Origin: Pedomonas mirosovicensis
GTDB taxonomy: Bacteria > Pseudomonadota > Alphaproteobacteria > Sphingomonadales > Sphingomonadaceae
Reading direction: 5' to 3'
NCBI RefSeq assembly: GCF_022569295.1
Contig: NZ_JAKFIA010000001.1
Coordinates: forward strand, 15,001 to 79,000
DNA: 64,000 nt
The position numbers and the translations under genes are program-made. Below, one piece after another: positions 17,416-27,990 of this stretch. The notes under the pieces were generated by a model. The model saw only the letters and a list, made by a program, of their open reading frames with translations. It was not told the origin of the DNA and did no database searches. Positions within the stretch are counted from its first letter, which is position 1; each line of letters opens with the position of its first letter.

Positions 17416-19825
17416 CGCGTCGCCTCCCGCATCAGGGCTTCGGCCTCGGCCAGCAGCGCGTCCTCCGCGCTGCCCATGATCGATCGCGGCCGATTTCTAA
17501 GAGCACCGGCACGGCGAGCGGCGAGACGCGAAGCAGCGATTGGTGGTGGATATGGCCCTCGACGCGGGCGAGGAAAGCGGCCAGGCGGTCCACGTCCGTC
17601 AGACGCCCGCGCGCATCGGCCCAGGTGGCGCGCAGCAACAGGTGGCCGGGCTCGTGCTGGCGCAGCACGTCGTAGATGAGGTCCGATGAGATGGTGAGCT
17701 GGCGGCCGGTCTTCCGCAGGCCGGGGTGCTGGCGCTCGATGAGGCCGGAAATGACCGCCACGTCCCGAAACGAGCGCTTGAGGAGAGCCGAATTGGCCAG
17801 CCATTCGGCCAGTTCATCATGCAGGATATCAGGCGCGAACAGGGTTGCGGGGTGTTCGACCCGGTAAAGCGACCAGACCGCCAGCGCATAGTCGTTCGCC
17901 ACGAACCCCAGCGGGGCGAGGCCGAGTTTTTCCATGCGCCGGGTGAGCAGCAGGCCAAGCGACTGGTGCGCCGCGCGCCCCTCGAAACAATAGGCGACCA
18001 TGTACTGCTTGCGGCGGCGGGGGAAGGTCTCAACAAGGAGGCCGTCCGCCTCCGGTAGCACGGAGACGCGAGCCTGAATTTCCAGCCACTCCCGCACCTC
18101 ATCGGGAAAGCGGCCCCATGCACCGGGCTCGGCGAGGAACGCGCGCACCCGGTCGGCGAGGTTGGCGGACAGGGGCAACCGGCCACCGAGGTAAGCGGGC
18201 ACCATGGGCTCGCGGCTCGGGCTGGGGCGGGCGTGGACGGTGGTTTTCTCCAGCCGCTCGAACGCCAGCACGCGGCCCGCGAACAGGAAGGTGTCGCCGG
18301 GCTCCAGCTGCTGGACGAAGCTCTCCTCCACCCGCCCCAGCGAGCGGCGGCCGATCTTCACCTCCAGCATGGGGGCGTCGAGAATGACCCCGGCGTTGAG
18401 GCGGTGCTGCTGGATGAGGCGCGGGTGGGAGACGCGGTAGCGCCCGTCGGGCTGGCGGACGAGCCGCTTGAAGCGGTCGTAAGCGCGCAGCGCATAGCCG
18501 CCGCTCTCGATGAAGGCGAGGGTGTCGTCGAAGTCGGCGCGGGGCAGATCGCGATAAGGCGTGGCCGTGCGGATTTCGGCAAACAGTTCATCCGGGTCGA
18601 ACAGGGCGGCGCAGGCGAGGCCCATGATGTGCTGGGCGAGCACATCGAGCCCGCCGGGGCGGAAGGGCTCGCCATCCAAATCACCCTCAAGGGCGGCATC
18701 GCGGGCGGCCATGCTCTCCAGATATTCGAACCGGTTGCCGGGAATGAGAACCGCGCGGCTGGGCTCATCGAGCCGGTGGTTGGCGCGGCCGATGCGCTGG
18801 AGCAGGCGGGACGCCCCCTTGGGCGCACCCACCTGGATCACAAGGTCGATATCGCCCCAGTCGATGCCCAGATCGAGCGAGGCGGTGGCGACGACGGCGC
18901 GAAGGCTGCCCGCCGCCATCGCCGCTTCCACCCGCCGCCGCTGTTCCACCGCAAGGCTGCCGTGGTGGAGCGCAATGGGCAGGTTCTCCGTGTTGGCGGA
19001 CCACAGCTCCTGAAACAGCCGCTCCGCATTGGCCCGCGTGTTGGTGAACACCAGCGTGACCCGGTGGCGCTGGATCAGGTCGTAGATCGCCGGCACCGCA
19101 TGGCGGGCCGTGTGCCCGCCCCAGGGGATGCGGCTTCCCGGCACCAGAATGTCGATATGCGGTGTCGCCCCCGCCTCCCCCCGCACAAGGCGGACGGCAG
19201 CTTCGTCAGCATTGGGCGCGAGCCAGCGGGCGTGGGCGGGTTCGTCCGCCACCGTCGCCGAGAGGCCGACACGGCGAAGGCTGGGTGCCAGCCGTTGCAG
19301 GCGGGCGAGCGCGAGGCTCAGCAAATCGCCGCGCTTGGTGGGGGCGAAGGCGTGGATCTCGTCGATAATGACCGTGCGAAGGTCGGCAAACATTGCGCCT
19401 GCTTCCGGATAGGTGAGCAGGAGCGAGAGGGATTCGGGAGTGCTGAGCAGCACATCGGGCGGGGCGATGCGCTGGCGGGCCTTGCGGTGGGCGGCGGTGT
19501 CCCCCGTGCGGGTCTCGACGCGGATGTCGAGCCCCATCTCCGCAATGGGTTGCGACAGATTGCGGGAGACATCGACCGAAAGCGCCTTCAGGGGCGAGAC
19601 ATAAACCGTGTGGAGGCCGCGCCGTTCGCCCTTCGCCAGTGCGGCGAGGGTGGGCAAAAACCCGGCCAGCGTCTTGCCCGCGCCGGTCGGCGCAATGAGG
19701 AGAGCGTGGACGCCATCGCGGGCCGCCTGCACCATTTCCAGCTGATGGCGGCGGGGCGACCAGCCGCGGCCCGCGAACCAGCGGGCGATGACAGGCGGCA
19801 GCAGCTCTTGGCCGATGAGGGACAC
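17412..19825 (-). CDS. Ligase-associated DEXH-box helicase, Lhr type (frameshift near the end)
   Basis: The product is an Lhr-core superfamily 2 helicase of about 804 residues once restored. Motifs: Q-region WSPRRHQLEM, Walker A LLIAPTGAGKTLAGF, VIIDEIHAF (DEIH), VGLSATVAD, FTNTRANAERLF, and the arginine fingers in LLQRIGRANHR. The Lhr-specific C-terminal half follows. As assembled, the frame shifts near 17484 and ends in an unrelated tail (stop at 17432); a one-base gain restores EIGRESIMGSAEDALLAEAE and a stop that overlaps pdeM by ATGA. The start is uncertain: GTG at 19825 or TTG at 19849; the latter would overlap the divergent exonuclease gene. Partner of the exonuclease, ligase and PdeM. 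Confidence 0.92.
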
Positions 19826-19842
19826 GCTCCAGATATAGAAGC

Positions 19843-20847
19843 ATGGCAAGCTTTGGCACCTGGCTGCGCGCCGAGCGGGATGGCATCTACTGCCCGCCCG
19901 GCGATTTCTGGATCGACCCCGGCCAGCCGCAAACGCGCGCGCTCATCACCCACGGCCATGCGGACCACGCCCGGGGCGGCCACGGCATGGTGGTGGCAAC
20001 GCCCGAAACGCTCGCCATCATGGCCACCCGCTACGGCCCGCAGCCAGGGGCCAAGGCGGTGAACTACGGCGATCCCTTCAGGGTGGGGGACGTGCGGGCC
20101 TGTTTTTACCCAGCCGGGCACGTGCTGGGTTCGGCGCAGATTCTGCTGGAATATGCGGGCGAGCGGATCGTGGTTTCGGGCGATTACAAGCGCTCGCCCG
20201 ACCCCACCTGTCCGCCGTTCGTCCCCGTGCCGTGCGACGTGTTCATCACCGAGGCGACGTTTGCCCTGCCGGTTTTCCACCACCCGCCGGTCGAGAAGGA
20301 AATCGGGAAGCTCTTGGACGCCCGCGCGAGTGCGCCGGAGCGCTGCGTGCTCGTCGGCGCATACGCGCTGGGCAAGGCGCAGCGGCTGATCGCCCACCTG
20401 CGCGAGGCGGGCTATGACCGGCCGATCTACCTGCACGGCGCACTCCTGCAACTCACCCGGCTTTACGAAAAGCTGGGCGTGAGGCTGGGCGACGTGCAGC
20501 CCATGGCCGGGCTGCCCAAGGCGGCGCTCAAGGGCGAGATCATCCTGTGCCCGCCCTCGGCGCTTGCCGATCGCTGGTCGAGGCGACTGCCGGACCCGAT
20601 CACCGCCATGGCCTCGGGCTGGATGCGGCTGCGCCAGCGGGCACGGCAGAAGAACGTGGAGCTGCCGCTCATCCTCTCCGACCATGCGGACTGGGGCGAA
20701 CTCACCGCCACCATCGAGGAGCTGGGCCCGGCGGAGGTGTGGGTGACCCACGGGCGGGAGGAAGCGCTGGTGCACTGGTGCCAGAGCAAGGGCATTCCGG
20801 CACGCGCCCTGCTGCTGCACGGCCGCGAGGACGAGGGGGAGGAGTGA
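19843..20847 (+). CDS. Ligase-associated DNA damage response exonuclease (metallo-beta-lactamase fold)
   Basis: The 334-residue product has the metal-binding motif ITHGHADHARGGHG (HxHxDH), YPAGHVLGSAQIL, VVSGDYKRSPDPTC and a late LSDHADWGEL. These are features of the beta-CASP-like nuclease family found with ATP-dependent DNA ligases. Homologues act as exonucleases preparing DNA ends for the ligase. It starts at ATG 19843, divergent from the helicase with only a few bases between the two starts. Its stop overlaps the ligase start (TGATG at 20845-20849), so ligase and nuclease are co-translated. Confidence 0.95.
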   Translation: MASFGTWLRAERDGIYCPPGDFWIDPGQPQTRALITHGHADHARGGHGMVVATPETLAIMATRYGPQPGAKAVNYGDPFRVGDVRACFYPAGHVLGSAQILLEYAGERIVVSGDYKRSPDPTCPPFVPVPCDVFITEATFALPVFHHPPVEKEIGKLLDARASAPERCVLVGAYALGKAQRLIAHLREAGYDRPIYLHGALLQLTRLYEKLGVRLGDVQPMAGLPKAALKGEIILCPPSALADRWSRRLPDPITAMASGWMRLRQRARQKNVELPLILSDHADWGELTATIEELGPAEVWVTHGREEALVHWCQSKGIPARALLLHGREDEGEE

Positions 20848-22412
20848 TGGAGCGCTTCGCCCACCTGCTCGACCGGCTGGTCTACACCCCGTCCCGCAAC
20901 GGCAAGATCGCGCTGATCGCCGACTATCTGAAATCCGAACCGGACCCGGACCGGGGCTGGGGTTTGGCGGCGCTGACGGGGGATTTGAAAATTCCCGCCG
21001 TGAAGCCCGCGCTCATCCGCGCGCTGCTGCTGGAGCGCACCGACCCGGTGCTGTTCGACCTGTCTTACGATTACGTGGGCGATCTGGCCGAGACCTGCGC
21101 GCTGTTGTGGCCGACGCACACGCCGGGCAACGCGCCGCTTGGCCTCGCCGACACGGTGACGACGCTGCAACGCCTCAGCCGCGCCGAAGCGCCCGCCGAA
21201 CTGGCGCGGCTGCTGGACCGGCTCGACTCTTCCGGCCGCTATGCGCTCATCAAGCTGGCGACCGGGGGAATGCGCGTGGGGCTGAGCGCCCGGCTCGCCA
21301 AGACCGGATTTGCCGAAGCCTTCGGGGTGGAACTGGAAACACTGGAGGAGCTGTGGCACGGCCTCGCCCCGCCCTACCCGGATTTGTTCGAATGGGCGGA
21401 GGGCAAGGCCCCGCTGCCCGAAGTCGGCGAAACCGCCGTGTTCCGCCCGTTCATGCTGGCAACGCCGCTGGAGGAAGGCGAGACGCTGGACCTGCGCGAA
21501 TTTCTCGCCGAGTGGAAGTGGGACGGCATTCGCGTGCAGGCAGTCAGCATCGGCGGGACGAAACGGCTTTATTCCCGCACCGGGGATGATATCTCGGGCG
21601 CGTTCCCCGAGATCATCGAAAATCTCACAACCGAGGCAGCGCTCGATGGCGAGCTGCTGGTGCGCGGCAACGAGGGCGACCCCGCCTCGTTCAACGCCCT
21701 GCAGCAGCGGCTGAACCGCAAGACGGTGGATGCGAAACTGCTGCGCTCCCACCCCGCCTTCATCCGCCTTTACGACATTCTGGTGGACGGCAGCGAAGAC
21801 CTGCGCCCCCTGCCCCTCGTCCAGCGGCGGGAGCGGCTGCTGGCGGTAGCGGAACGCCTGCCGGGGGAGTTTTTCGACACCTCCCCGCTCGTCGAGGCGA
21901 AAGACTGGGAAGCATTGGCTGAAGTCCGTGCCGCCGCGCGCGGGCACGACATCGAAGGGCTGATGCTGAAGCGGCGGGACAGCCCCTATACCGGCGGGCG
22001 GCAGAAGGGCCTGTGGTTCAAGTGGAAGCGCGACCCGCTGACGGCCGATTGCGTGCTGATGTATGCCCAGCGCGGCCACGGCAAGCGCTCCAGCTTCTAT
22101 TCCGATTACACCTTCGGCGCGTGGGGGCAGGACGGGCAGCTGCTCCCCGTGGGCAAGGCCTATTTCGGCTTCACGGATGAGGAGCTGAAATGGCTGGACC
22201 GCTGGGTGCGCGGCCACACCCTCAAGCGCTTCGGCCCGGTGCGGGAGGTGGAAAAGGCGCTGGTGCTGGAGGTGGCGTTCGACAGCATTCATGTCTCGAA
22301 CCGGCACAAGTCGGGCCTTGCCATGCGGTTTCCGCGCATATCCCGCATCCGCACCGACAAGCCCGCGCGCGAGGCTGACCACATCGAAACGCTGCGTTCC
22401 CTCGCGCGTTGA
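20847..22412 (+). CDS. ATP-dependent DNA ligase (cisplatin-type/LigC-like, repair-cluster ligase)
   Basis: The 521-residue ligase has an N-terminal DNA-binding domain (about 1-195) and a nucleotidyltransferase domain. The adenylation lysine is in motif I, AEWKWDGIRVQAV, followed by LYSRTGDDIS (motif Ia/III region), LDGELLV, EGLMLKRRDSPYTGGRQKG and WFKWKRDPLTADCVL (motifs IV-V). A C-terminal OB fold ends in AMRFPRISRIRTDKPAREAD. It is distinct from the NAD-dependent replicative LigA, which should lie elsewhere. The ATG overlaps the exonuclease stop. Forms the core of the ligase-associated repair module. Confidence 0.95.
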   Translation: MERFAHLLDRLVYTPSRNGKIALIADYLKSEPDPDRGWGLAALTGDLKIPAVKPALIRALLLERTDPVLFDLSYDYVGDLAETCALLWPTHTPGNAPLGLADTVTTLQRLSRAEAPAELARLLDRLDSSGRYALIKLATGGMRVGLSARLAKTGFAEAFGVELETLEELWHGLAPPYPDLFEWAEGKAPLPEVGETAVFRPFMLATPLEEGETLDLREFLAEWKWDGIRVQAVSIGGTKRLYSRTGDDISGAFPEIIENLTTEAALDGELLVRGNEGDPASFNALQQRLNRKTVDAKLLRSHPAFIRLYDILVDGSEDLRPLPLVQRRERLLAVAERLPGEFFDTSPLVEAKDWEALAEVRAAARGHDIEGLMLKRRDSPYTGGRQKGLWFKWKRDPLTADCVLMYAQRGHGKRSSFYSDYTFGAWGQDGQLLPVGKAYFGFTDEELKWLDRWVRGHTLKRFGPVREVEKALVLEVAFDSIHVSNRHKSGLAMRFPRISRIRTDKPAREADHIETLRSLAR

Positions 22413-22461
22413 CCCGAAGGCAGGGGCCAGTTCTTTGATCTGTTCGTTGCCGGAGTACCCC

Positions 22462-23421
22462 ATGCTGCGCCTGCCCCGCCTTGCGCTCCAGTTTGTGCTC
22501 TGCCCGCTGTTCCTGCTGAGCGCCGGCCCACTGATGGCGCAACCGCAATGGGGGCGGCCAATGATGGTCGGACCGGGCGAGGTTTACACCTCACTTGCGG
22601 ACGCCGCCCGTGCTGCCCAGCCCGGCGCAACGGTGCGGTTGACGCCGGGCATTTACCGGGAGTGCGCGGTGTGGACAGCCAGCAACCTCACCATTCAGGC
22701 CGAGCCCAACACGGCGCGGGTGGAAGGCGTGCTGTGCGAGGGGCGCGGGCAGTTTTTACTCCGCGGGGACAACATCACCATCGACGGCGTGGATTTTGCC
22801 GGCGCGCGAGGGCCTAACCCAGAGGCCGCCGCCATTCGCATCGAAGGGCGCAGCGCCACCATCCGCCGGGTCACGTTCCGCACGACCGGCCGGGGCGTGC
22901 TCGCCCTGCCGCGCCGGGGCAGCATCGTGCGGCTGGAGAACGCCTCCTTCATGGGCGGCGCACAGGTGGAAGCGCGCGACATCGAGCGGCTGAGCATCAC
23001 CGCCAGCCAGTTCGTCGCGCCGCTGGGCGGCCCCGCCGTGCGCTCCGCCGCCGCCAACACGGACATCACCTTCTCATCGATCGCGGACGGCTCCGCCGCG
23101 TCCCGCCTGCTGGTGGAAATCGCGGGCGGCAATGCGGTGGTGCGCGGCAACAGCTTCCGCAAGACCATGGCCGCCCCCGGCGCGGCAACGGCCGCCATCA
23201 TCATCGCGCCGCAGCGCGGGGCCCAGCCAGGGCAGCAGATCTTCATCGCCAACAACAGCATCAGCAACGACACCGCCATTGGGATCACCTTCGTGCGGAA
23301 CCTGAGCAATATTCCGGCACAGGTGATGGGCAACGTGTTCAGCGGTGCTCCGGTGACGGAAGTGGAAGGCCCGGCCGCCCCCTTCGCCATTCCGCCACCA
23401 AGGCAGACGAACCCGCCGTAA
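22462..23421 (+). CDS. Secreted right-handed parallel beta-helix protein
   Basis: The 319-residue product starts MLRLPRLALQFVLCPLFLLS, a signal peptide ending near LMAQ. The body has repeated short beta-strand turns typical of a pectate-lyase-like beta-helix (PGEVYTSLADAARAAQPGAT, LTPGIYRECAVWTASNLTIQ, GDNITIDGVDFAG, IRIEGRSATIRRVTF, VVRGNSFRK, IFIANNSISNDTAIGIT). I recognise no catalytic site, and the role (polysaccharide binding or cleavage, or surface structure) is unknown. It follows the ligase gene by 49 bases on the same strand, but nothing else ties it to repair. Confidence 0.75.
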   Translation: MLRLPRLALQFVLCPLFLLSAGPLMAQPQWGRPMMVGPGEVYTSLADAARAAQPGATVRLTPGIYRECAVWTASNLTIQAEPNTARVEGVLCEGRGQFLLRGDNITIDGVDFAGARGPNPEAAAIRIEGRSATIRRVTFRTTGRGVLALPRRGSIVRLENASFMGGAQVEARDIERLSITASQFVAPLGGPAVRSAAANTDITFSSIADGSAASRLLVEIAGGNAVVRGNSFRKTMAAPGAATAAIIIAPQRGAQPGQQIFIANNSISNDTAIGITFVRNLSNIPAQVMGNVFSGAPVTEVEGPAAPFAIPPPRQTNPP

Positions 23422-23454
23422 AGGAATCGGCGGATCAGACTACCGGACCCCTTG

Positions 23455-23472
23455 TGTGGCAAATATGCCACA
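23455..23472. promoter_or_regulatory. Inverted repeat upstream of clpB
   Basis: Perfect TGTGGCA-AATA-TGCCACA (7-4-7), 40 bases before the clpB start codon and without a following T-run. It looks more like an operator than a terminator. I could not identify a clear heat-shock sigma-32 promoter here. Confidence 0.35.
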
Positions 23473-23512
23473 TTACATGAAGCTTGAGCGTAGACCTTGA
23501 GGGGCAAAGCCC

Positions 23513-26098
23513 ATGAATATCGAGAAGTTTACCGAGCGCGCACGCGGCTTTCTGCAATCGGCCCAGACCGTGGCGCTGCGGAACGACCACCAGCGGGTGC
23601 AGACCGAACACCTGCTAAAAGCCCTGCTGGAAGATGACCAGGGCATGGCGGCGGGGCTTATCCGCGCGGCGGGCGGGCGGCCGGAGCAGGTGACGCAAGC
23701 CGTCGATCTGGCGCTGGGGCGTATTCCCAAAGTGACCGGCGCGGGCGCGAACCAGATCGGCTGGGACGCCGAGACCGTGCGGATTCTCGATCAGGCCGAG
23801 CAGATTTCCACCAAGGCGGGCGACAGCTTCGTCACCGTCGAGCGGATGCTGCTGGCCATCGCGCTGGCGCAAGGCACGGCGGCCGCGAAAATTCTGGCTG
23901 ACGCGGGTGTCACCGCGCAAAGCCTCAATCAGGCGATCAACGAAATGCGAAAAGGCAGAACAGCGGATACGGCTTCCGCCGAAGACCGCTATGATGCGTT
24001 GAAGAAATTCGCGCGCGATCTCACGCAGGCGGCGCGGGACGGCAAGCTGGACCCAGTGATTGGCCGGGACGAGGAAATCCGCCGCACCATTCAGGTGCTC
24101 TCCCGCCGCACCAAAAATAACCCGGTGCTGATCGGCGAGCCCGGCGTCGGCAAGACGGCGATCGTCGAGGGCCTCGCGCTGCGGATCGCCAAGGGCGACG
24201 TGCCCGATGGCCTCAAGGACCGTCGCATCATGGCGCTCGATATGGGTGCCCTGATCGCGGGTGCGAAATATCGCGGCGAGTTCGAGGAACGTTTGAAAGG
24301 CGTGCTGGAGGAAGTGCGCGCGGCCGAGGGCGAGGTGGTGCTGTTCATCGATGAGATGCACACCCTCGTCGGCGCAGGCAAAACCGAAGGCGCGATGGAT
24401 GCCTCCAACCTCTTGAAACCGGCGCTGGCGCGCGGCGAGCTGCACTGCATCGGCGCGACCACGCTCGACGAATACCGCAAGCACGTGGAAAAGGATGCGG
24501 CGCTGGAGCGACGCTTCCAGCCGGTGTTCGTAGGCGAGCCGACGGTTGCCGACACCATTTCCATCCTGCGCGGCCTCAAGGAAAAATACGAGGTGCACCA
24601 CGGCGTGCGGATTACGGACGGCGCGCTGGTGGCGGCGGCCACCCTTTCCAACCGTTACATCACCGACCGCTTCCTGCCGGACAAGGCCATCGACCTGATG
24701 GACGAAGCCGCCAGCCGCCTGCGGATGGAGGTGGAATCCAAGCCCGAGGAAATTGAAAATCTCGACCGGCGGGTGATCCAGCTGAAAATCGAGCGCGAGG
24801 CGCTCCGCAAGGAGACCGACCCCGCCTCGCAGGAGCGGCTGGCGAAAATCGAAACCGAACTGGCGGATCTCGAACGCCAGTCGGCTGAGCTGACCGCCCA
24901 CTGGATGGCCGAGCGCGAGAAGATGCAGGGCGAGCGCCAGCTGAAAGAGAAGCTGGATGCCGCCCGCACCGAATTGGAGCAATCCCAGCGCACCGGCAAT
25001 CTGCAACGCGCCGGCGAGTTGGCCTATGGCGTGATCCCCGAGCTGGAAAAACAGCTGGCCGCCGCCAAGGACGCGGAGAAGAGCCGCATGGTGCGCGAGA
25101 GCGTGACGGCGGAGGACATCGCCTCGGTTGTTTCCCGCTGGACCGGCATTCCGGTCGACAAGATGCTGGAAGGCGAGCGCGAGAAACTGCTGGCGATGGA
25201 AGAGGTGCTGGGCCGGCAGGTGATCGGTCAGCAGGAAGCCATCGCGGCCGTCTCCGCTGCCGTCCGCCGCGCCCGTGCAGGGCTTCAGGACCCGAACCGG
25301 CCGCTCGGCAGCTTCCTGTTTTTAGGTCCCACCGGCGTCGGCAAGACCGAACTGTGCAAGGCGCTCGCCACCTTCCTGTTCGACGATCCGCAGGCGATGG
25401 TCCGCATCGACATGAGCGAGTTCATGGAGAAGCATTCCGTCTCCCGGCTCATCGGCGCGCCTCCGGGCTACGTGGGCTATGAGGAAGGCGGCGTGCTGAC
25501 GGAAGCCGTGCGGCGTCGGCCCTATCAGGTGGTGCTGTTCGACGAGGTGGAAAAGGCGCACGGGGACGTGTTCAATGTGCTGCTGCAGGTGCTCGACGAC
25601 GGCCGCCTGACGGACGGCCAAGGCCGCACGGTCGATTTTACCAACACCATCATCGTGCTCACCTCCAACCTCGGCGCGCAGTTCATCGCCAACCTGCCGG
25701 AAGGCCGGGATACGGCGGACGTGCGGGACGAGGTAATGCAGGTGGTCCGCAGCCACTTCCGCCCGGAATTCCTCAACCGGCTGGACGAGATCATCCTCTT
25801 CCACCGGCTGGGCGAGGAGCATATGGGAGCAATCGTCGCGATCCAGGTGCAGCGAGTGCAGAAGCTGCTGGAAGACCGGAAGATCCGGCTGGAGCTGGAG
25901 CCTGGCGCAGCCGCCTGGCTGGGGCGCATGGGCTACGATCCGGTCTACGGCGCGCGGCCGCTGAAACGCGTCGTGCAAAAATATTTGCAGGACCCGTTGG
26001 CCGAGTTGATACTGCGCGGCCAGGTCAGGGATGGCCAGACTGTCGTAGTCACGGAAGGCGATGGACGGCTGATCCTGACCGTGGTGCCAGAAAGCTGA
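23513..26098 (+). CDS. clpB: ATP-dependent chaperone ClpB
   Basis: Hexameric Hsp100 disaggregase that works with DnaK to rescue aggregated proteins. The 861-residue product has the Clp N domain (about 1-145) and a first AAA+ module with Walker [15 protein letters not shown] and Walker [15 protein letters not shown]. The ClpB-specific coiled-coil middle domain lies at about 400-530 ([20 protein letters not shown]). The second AAA+ module has [19 protein letters not shown] and [11 protein letters not shown]. Length and domain order are standard. The ATG follows GAGGGGC. The membrane histidine kinase gene follows 22 bases later. Confidence 0.98.
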   Translation: MNIEKFTERARGFLQSAQTVALRNDHQRVQTEHLLKALLEDDQGMAAGLIRAAGGRPEQVTQAVDLALGRIPKVTGAGANQIGWDAETVRILDQAEQISTKAGDSFVTVERMLLAIALAQGTAAAKILADAGVTAQSLNQAINEMRKGRTADTASAEDRYDALKKFARDLTQAARDGKLDPVIGRDEEIRRTIQVLSRRTKNNPVLIGEPGVGKTAIVEGLALRIAKGDVPDGLKDRRIMALDMGALIAGAKYRGEFEERLKGVLEEVRAAEGEVVLFIDEMHTLVGAGKTEGAMDASNLLKPALARGELHCIGATTLDEYRKHVEKDAALERRFQPVFVGEPTVADTISILRGLKEKYEVHHGVRITDGALVAAATLSNRYITDRFLPDKAIDLMDEAASRLRMEVESKPEEIENLDRRVIQLKIEREALRKETDPASQERLAKIETELADLERQSAELTAHWMAEREKMQGERQLKEKLDAARTELEQSQRTGNLQRAGELAYGVIPELEKQLAAAKDAEKSRMVRESVTAEDIASVVSRWTGIPVDKMLEGEREKLLAMEEVLGRQVIGQQEAIAAVSAAVRRARAGLQDPNRPLGSFLFLGPTGVGKTELCKALATFLFDDPQAMVRIDMSEFMEKHSVSRLIGAPPGYVGYEEGGVLTEAVRRRPYQVVLFDEVEKAHGDVFNVLLQVLDDGRLTDGQGRTVDFTNTIIVLTSNLGAQFIANLPEGRDTADVRDEVMQVVRSHFRPEFLNRLDEIILFHRLGEEHMGAIVAIQVQRVQKLLEDRKIRLELEPGAAAWLGRMGYDPVYGARPLKRVVQKYLQDPLAELILRGQVRDGQTVVVTEGDGRLILTVVPES

Positions 26099-26120
26099 TA
26101 AATCCGGGTTCAATGCACCT

Positions 26121-27926
26121 GTGCTGAGAGACGACTTCGATCGCCCGCCTTTGGCGCACGGTGCGTTGAACGCCCCGGCCACGGAGGGTCAGGCGCTTGG
26201 CGCGCCACTCGCCATCAGCGGCCATGTGCGCCTCACCCTGGCGCTCAATCAGCGGGCGACCCTGCATGGCCTCGCGCTGACGCTGGCCGCGCTGCTGACC
26301 ATCTTTTTCCTGTGGGGTACGCTGCCCTATCGGCTGGAGCTTGTGTGGCTGGCGCTGCACAGTCTGCTGTGGGGGTTTATCCTTTTTGATTCCCGTCACC
26401 GCGGTCTAAAAATTCGAACCGATGCCCAGGCAAGCCAGTTTCTTGGCACCGTGCAGAAGTCGGCGGCCATCAACGGCCTGCTGTGGGGATTGACGGCTGC
26501 TTTCCTGCCCTGGCTGCCACTGGAACACGGCATCTTCCTGGTCGTGGTCAACGGCGCGGTCTGCGCGGGTGCGGCCGCTGTACTCACCCCGGCCCCGCGC
26601 GCCGCCCGCAGCTTCATCATCGCCATTGCCGCGCCGTTCATTCTTGTGTTCGCATGGCAAGGAGAAACCGAGTCCACTCTTCTCGCGCTGGCTGCCGCGC
26701 TGCTGGCCTGCGCCATGATTTTCACCAATCGCGCAGGCCATGCGCTCTTGCAGGAGGGCATCGAGGCGCAACTGGCGGCAGATCGCGCCGTCGCCGACCT
26801 GCGTGCGGCCCAACAGAACTGGCGCGAGCTTTCGGAAACGGCCGACGCCTTCGCCCTGTTCGATGCCGACCGGCGCCTGCTGCTATGGAACGACGCCTAT
26901 GCGCGGGTGCTGGGCCTGGCGCCGCAAGCGCTGACGCCGCACATGCCGTGGGCGAATATCAAGGCAGCCTGCCTGCATGCTGACCTGCCGGAGATACAGG
27001 CACTTGCCTCGGACACGCCCCTGGAAGGCAGGGCCAGCCTCAGTCAGGAGCAACAGCAGGGCGACAAATGGTATCGCAGCACCCTCCAGCTGCTGGCCAA
27101 CGGGCACGTGGCGGTCACGCACGTGGACATTTCCGCGCTCAAGCGGCGGGAGGCAGAACTGCTTGCTCTCCAGCAGGAACTGGAAGCCTCCCGCGATGGG
27201 GCCGAGGCCGCGAGCCAGGCCAAATCGCGCTTTCTCGCCAACATGAGCCATGAGCTGCGAACGCCGCTCAATGCGGTGATCGGCTTTTCTGATCTGCTGA
27301 CGCAGGATCTGGAGGCGGGGCGATGCAACCCGGCAACGCACAGCCAATATGCCCGCACCGTGCTGGAAAGCGGGCAGCATCTGCTCGGCATTGTTGAGGA
27401 CATGCTTGATCTGGCGCGCATCGAGGCCGGCAAGCTGCAGCTTCTGGAAACGCAGATCGACCTGGTGGCGCTGGTCCGCAGCGCCGCCATGATGGCGCGC
27501 GGGCGTGGCACCAGCAACGGCGCGACGCTGGAAGAACTCCTGCCCGAGATGCCTTTGCCGGTGCGGCTGGATGCGCGGCTGACGCGGCAGGCGCTCATCA
27601 ACCTCATCGGCAATGCGCTGAAATTCTCGAAGCCGCAGGGGCGGGTGCAACTGCGTATGAGGGAAGACGCGGATGGCTCCATCCGCATTGATATCGTGGA
27701 CGAGGGTATCGGCATTCCCCGGCATTTGATCGAGGAAGTGATGAAACCCTTCGCGCAAGTGGAGGACAGCGAGGCGCGTCGCTATGGCGGCGTGGGCCTC
27801 GGCCTGCCGCTGGCCAAGCAGTTCGTGGAACTGCAGGGTGGCCGGCTGGAACTGGAAAGCCGCATGGGCGAAGGCACGCGGGCGACCATTCACCTGCCCG
27901 CCGCGCGGCGGGTGATACTGCACTGA
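26121..27926 (+). CDS. Membrane PAS-domain sensor histidine kinase
   Basis: The 601-residue product has six hydrophobic segments in about residues 48-205 (LHGLALTLAALLTIFFLWG, LLWGFILFD and others). A PAS domain (about 230-345) follows, ending THVDISALKRREAEL. The HisKA H-box is SHELRTPLNAVIGF, and the HATPase_c domain has NLIGNALKFSKPQG, DEGIGIP and GGVGLGLPLAKQFVELQGG. No receiver domain is attached and no response regulator is adjacent, so it is an orphan kinase in this window. The frame begins with a GTG at 26121, 22 bases after clpB; the true start is not certain. PleC/DivJ-like kinases have similar catalytic cores. Confidence 0.88.
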   Translation: MLRDDFDRPPLAHGALNAPATEGQALGAPLAISGHVRLTLALNQRATLHGLALTLAALLTIFFLWGTLPYRLELVWLALHSLLWGFILFDSRHRGLKIRTDAQASQFLGTVQKSAAINGLLWGLTAAFLPWLPLEHGIFLVVVNGAVCAGAAAVLTPAPRAARSFIIAIAAPFILVFAWQGETESTLLALAAALLACAMIFTNRAGHALLQEGIEAQLAADRAVADLRAAQQNWRELSETADAFALFDADRRLLLWNDAYARVLGLAPQALTPHMPWANIKAACLHADLPEIQALASDTPLEGRASLSQEQQQGDKWYRSTLQLLANGHVAVTHVDISALKRREAELLALQQELEASRDGAEAASQAKSRFLANMSHELRTPLNAVIGFSDLLTQDLEAGRCNPATHSQYARTVLESGQHLLGIVEDMLDLARIEAGKLQLLETQIDLVALVRSAAMMARGRGTSNGATLEELLPEMPLPVRLDARLTRQALINLIGNALKFSKPQGRVQLRMREDADGSIRIDIVDEGIGIPRHLIEEVMKPFAQVEDSEARRYGGVGLGLPLAKQFVELQGGRLELESRMGEGTRATIHLPAARRVILH

Positions 27927-27990
27927 GCGCCTCACGATTGACACCCGCGCCGGCTTGCCAGCAAAACGGTACTCTACCTATAGTCGTGTC

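Noticed and set aside
20463-22463. A 666-codon open frame on the minus strand
   Set aside because: Antisense to the DNA ligase, with no start signal or domain.
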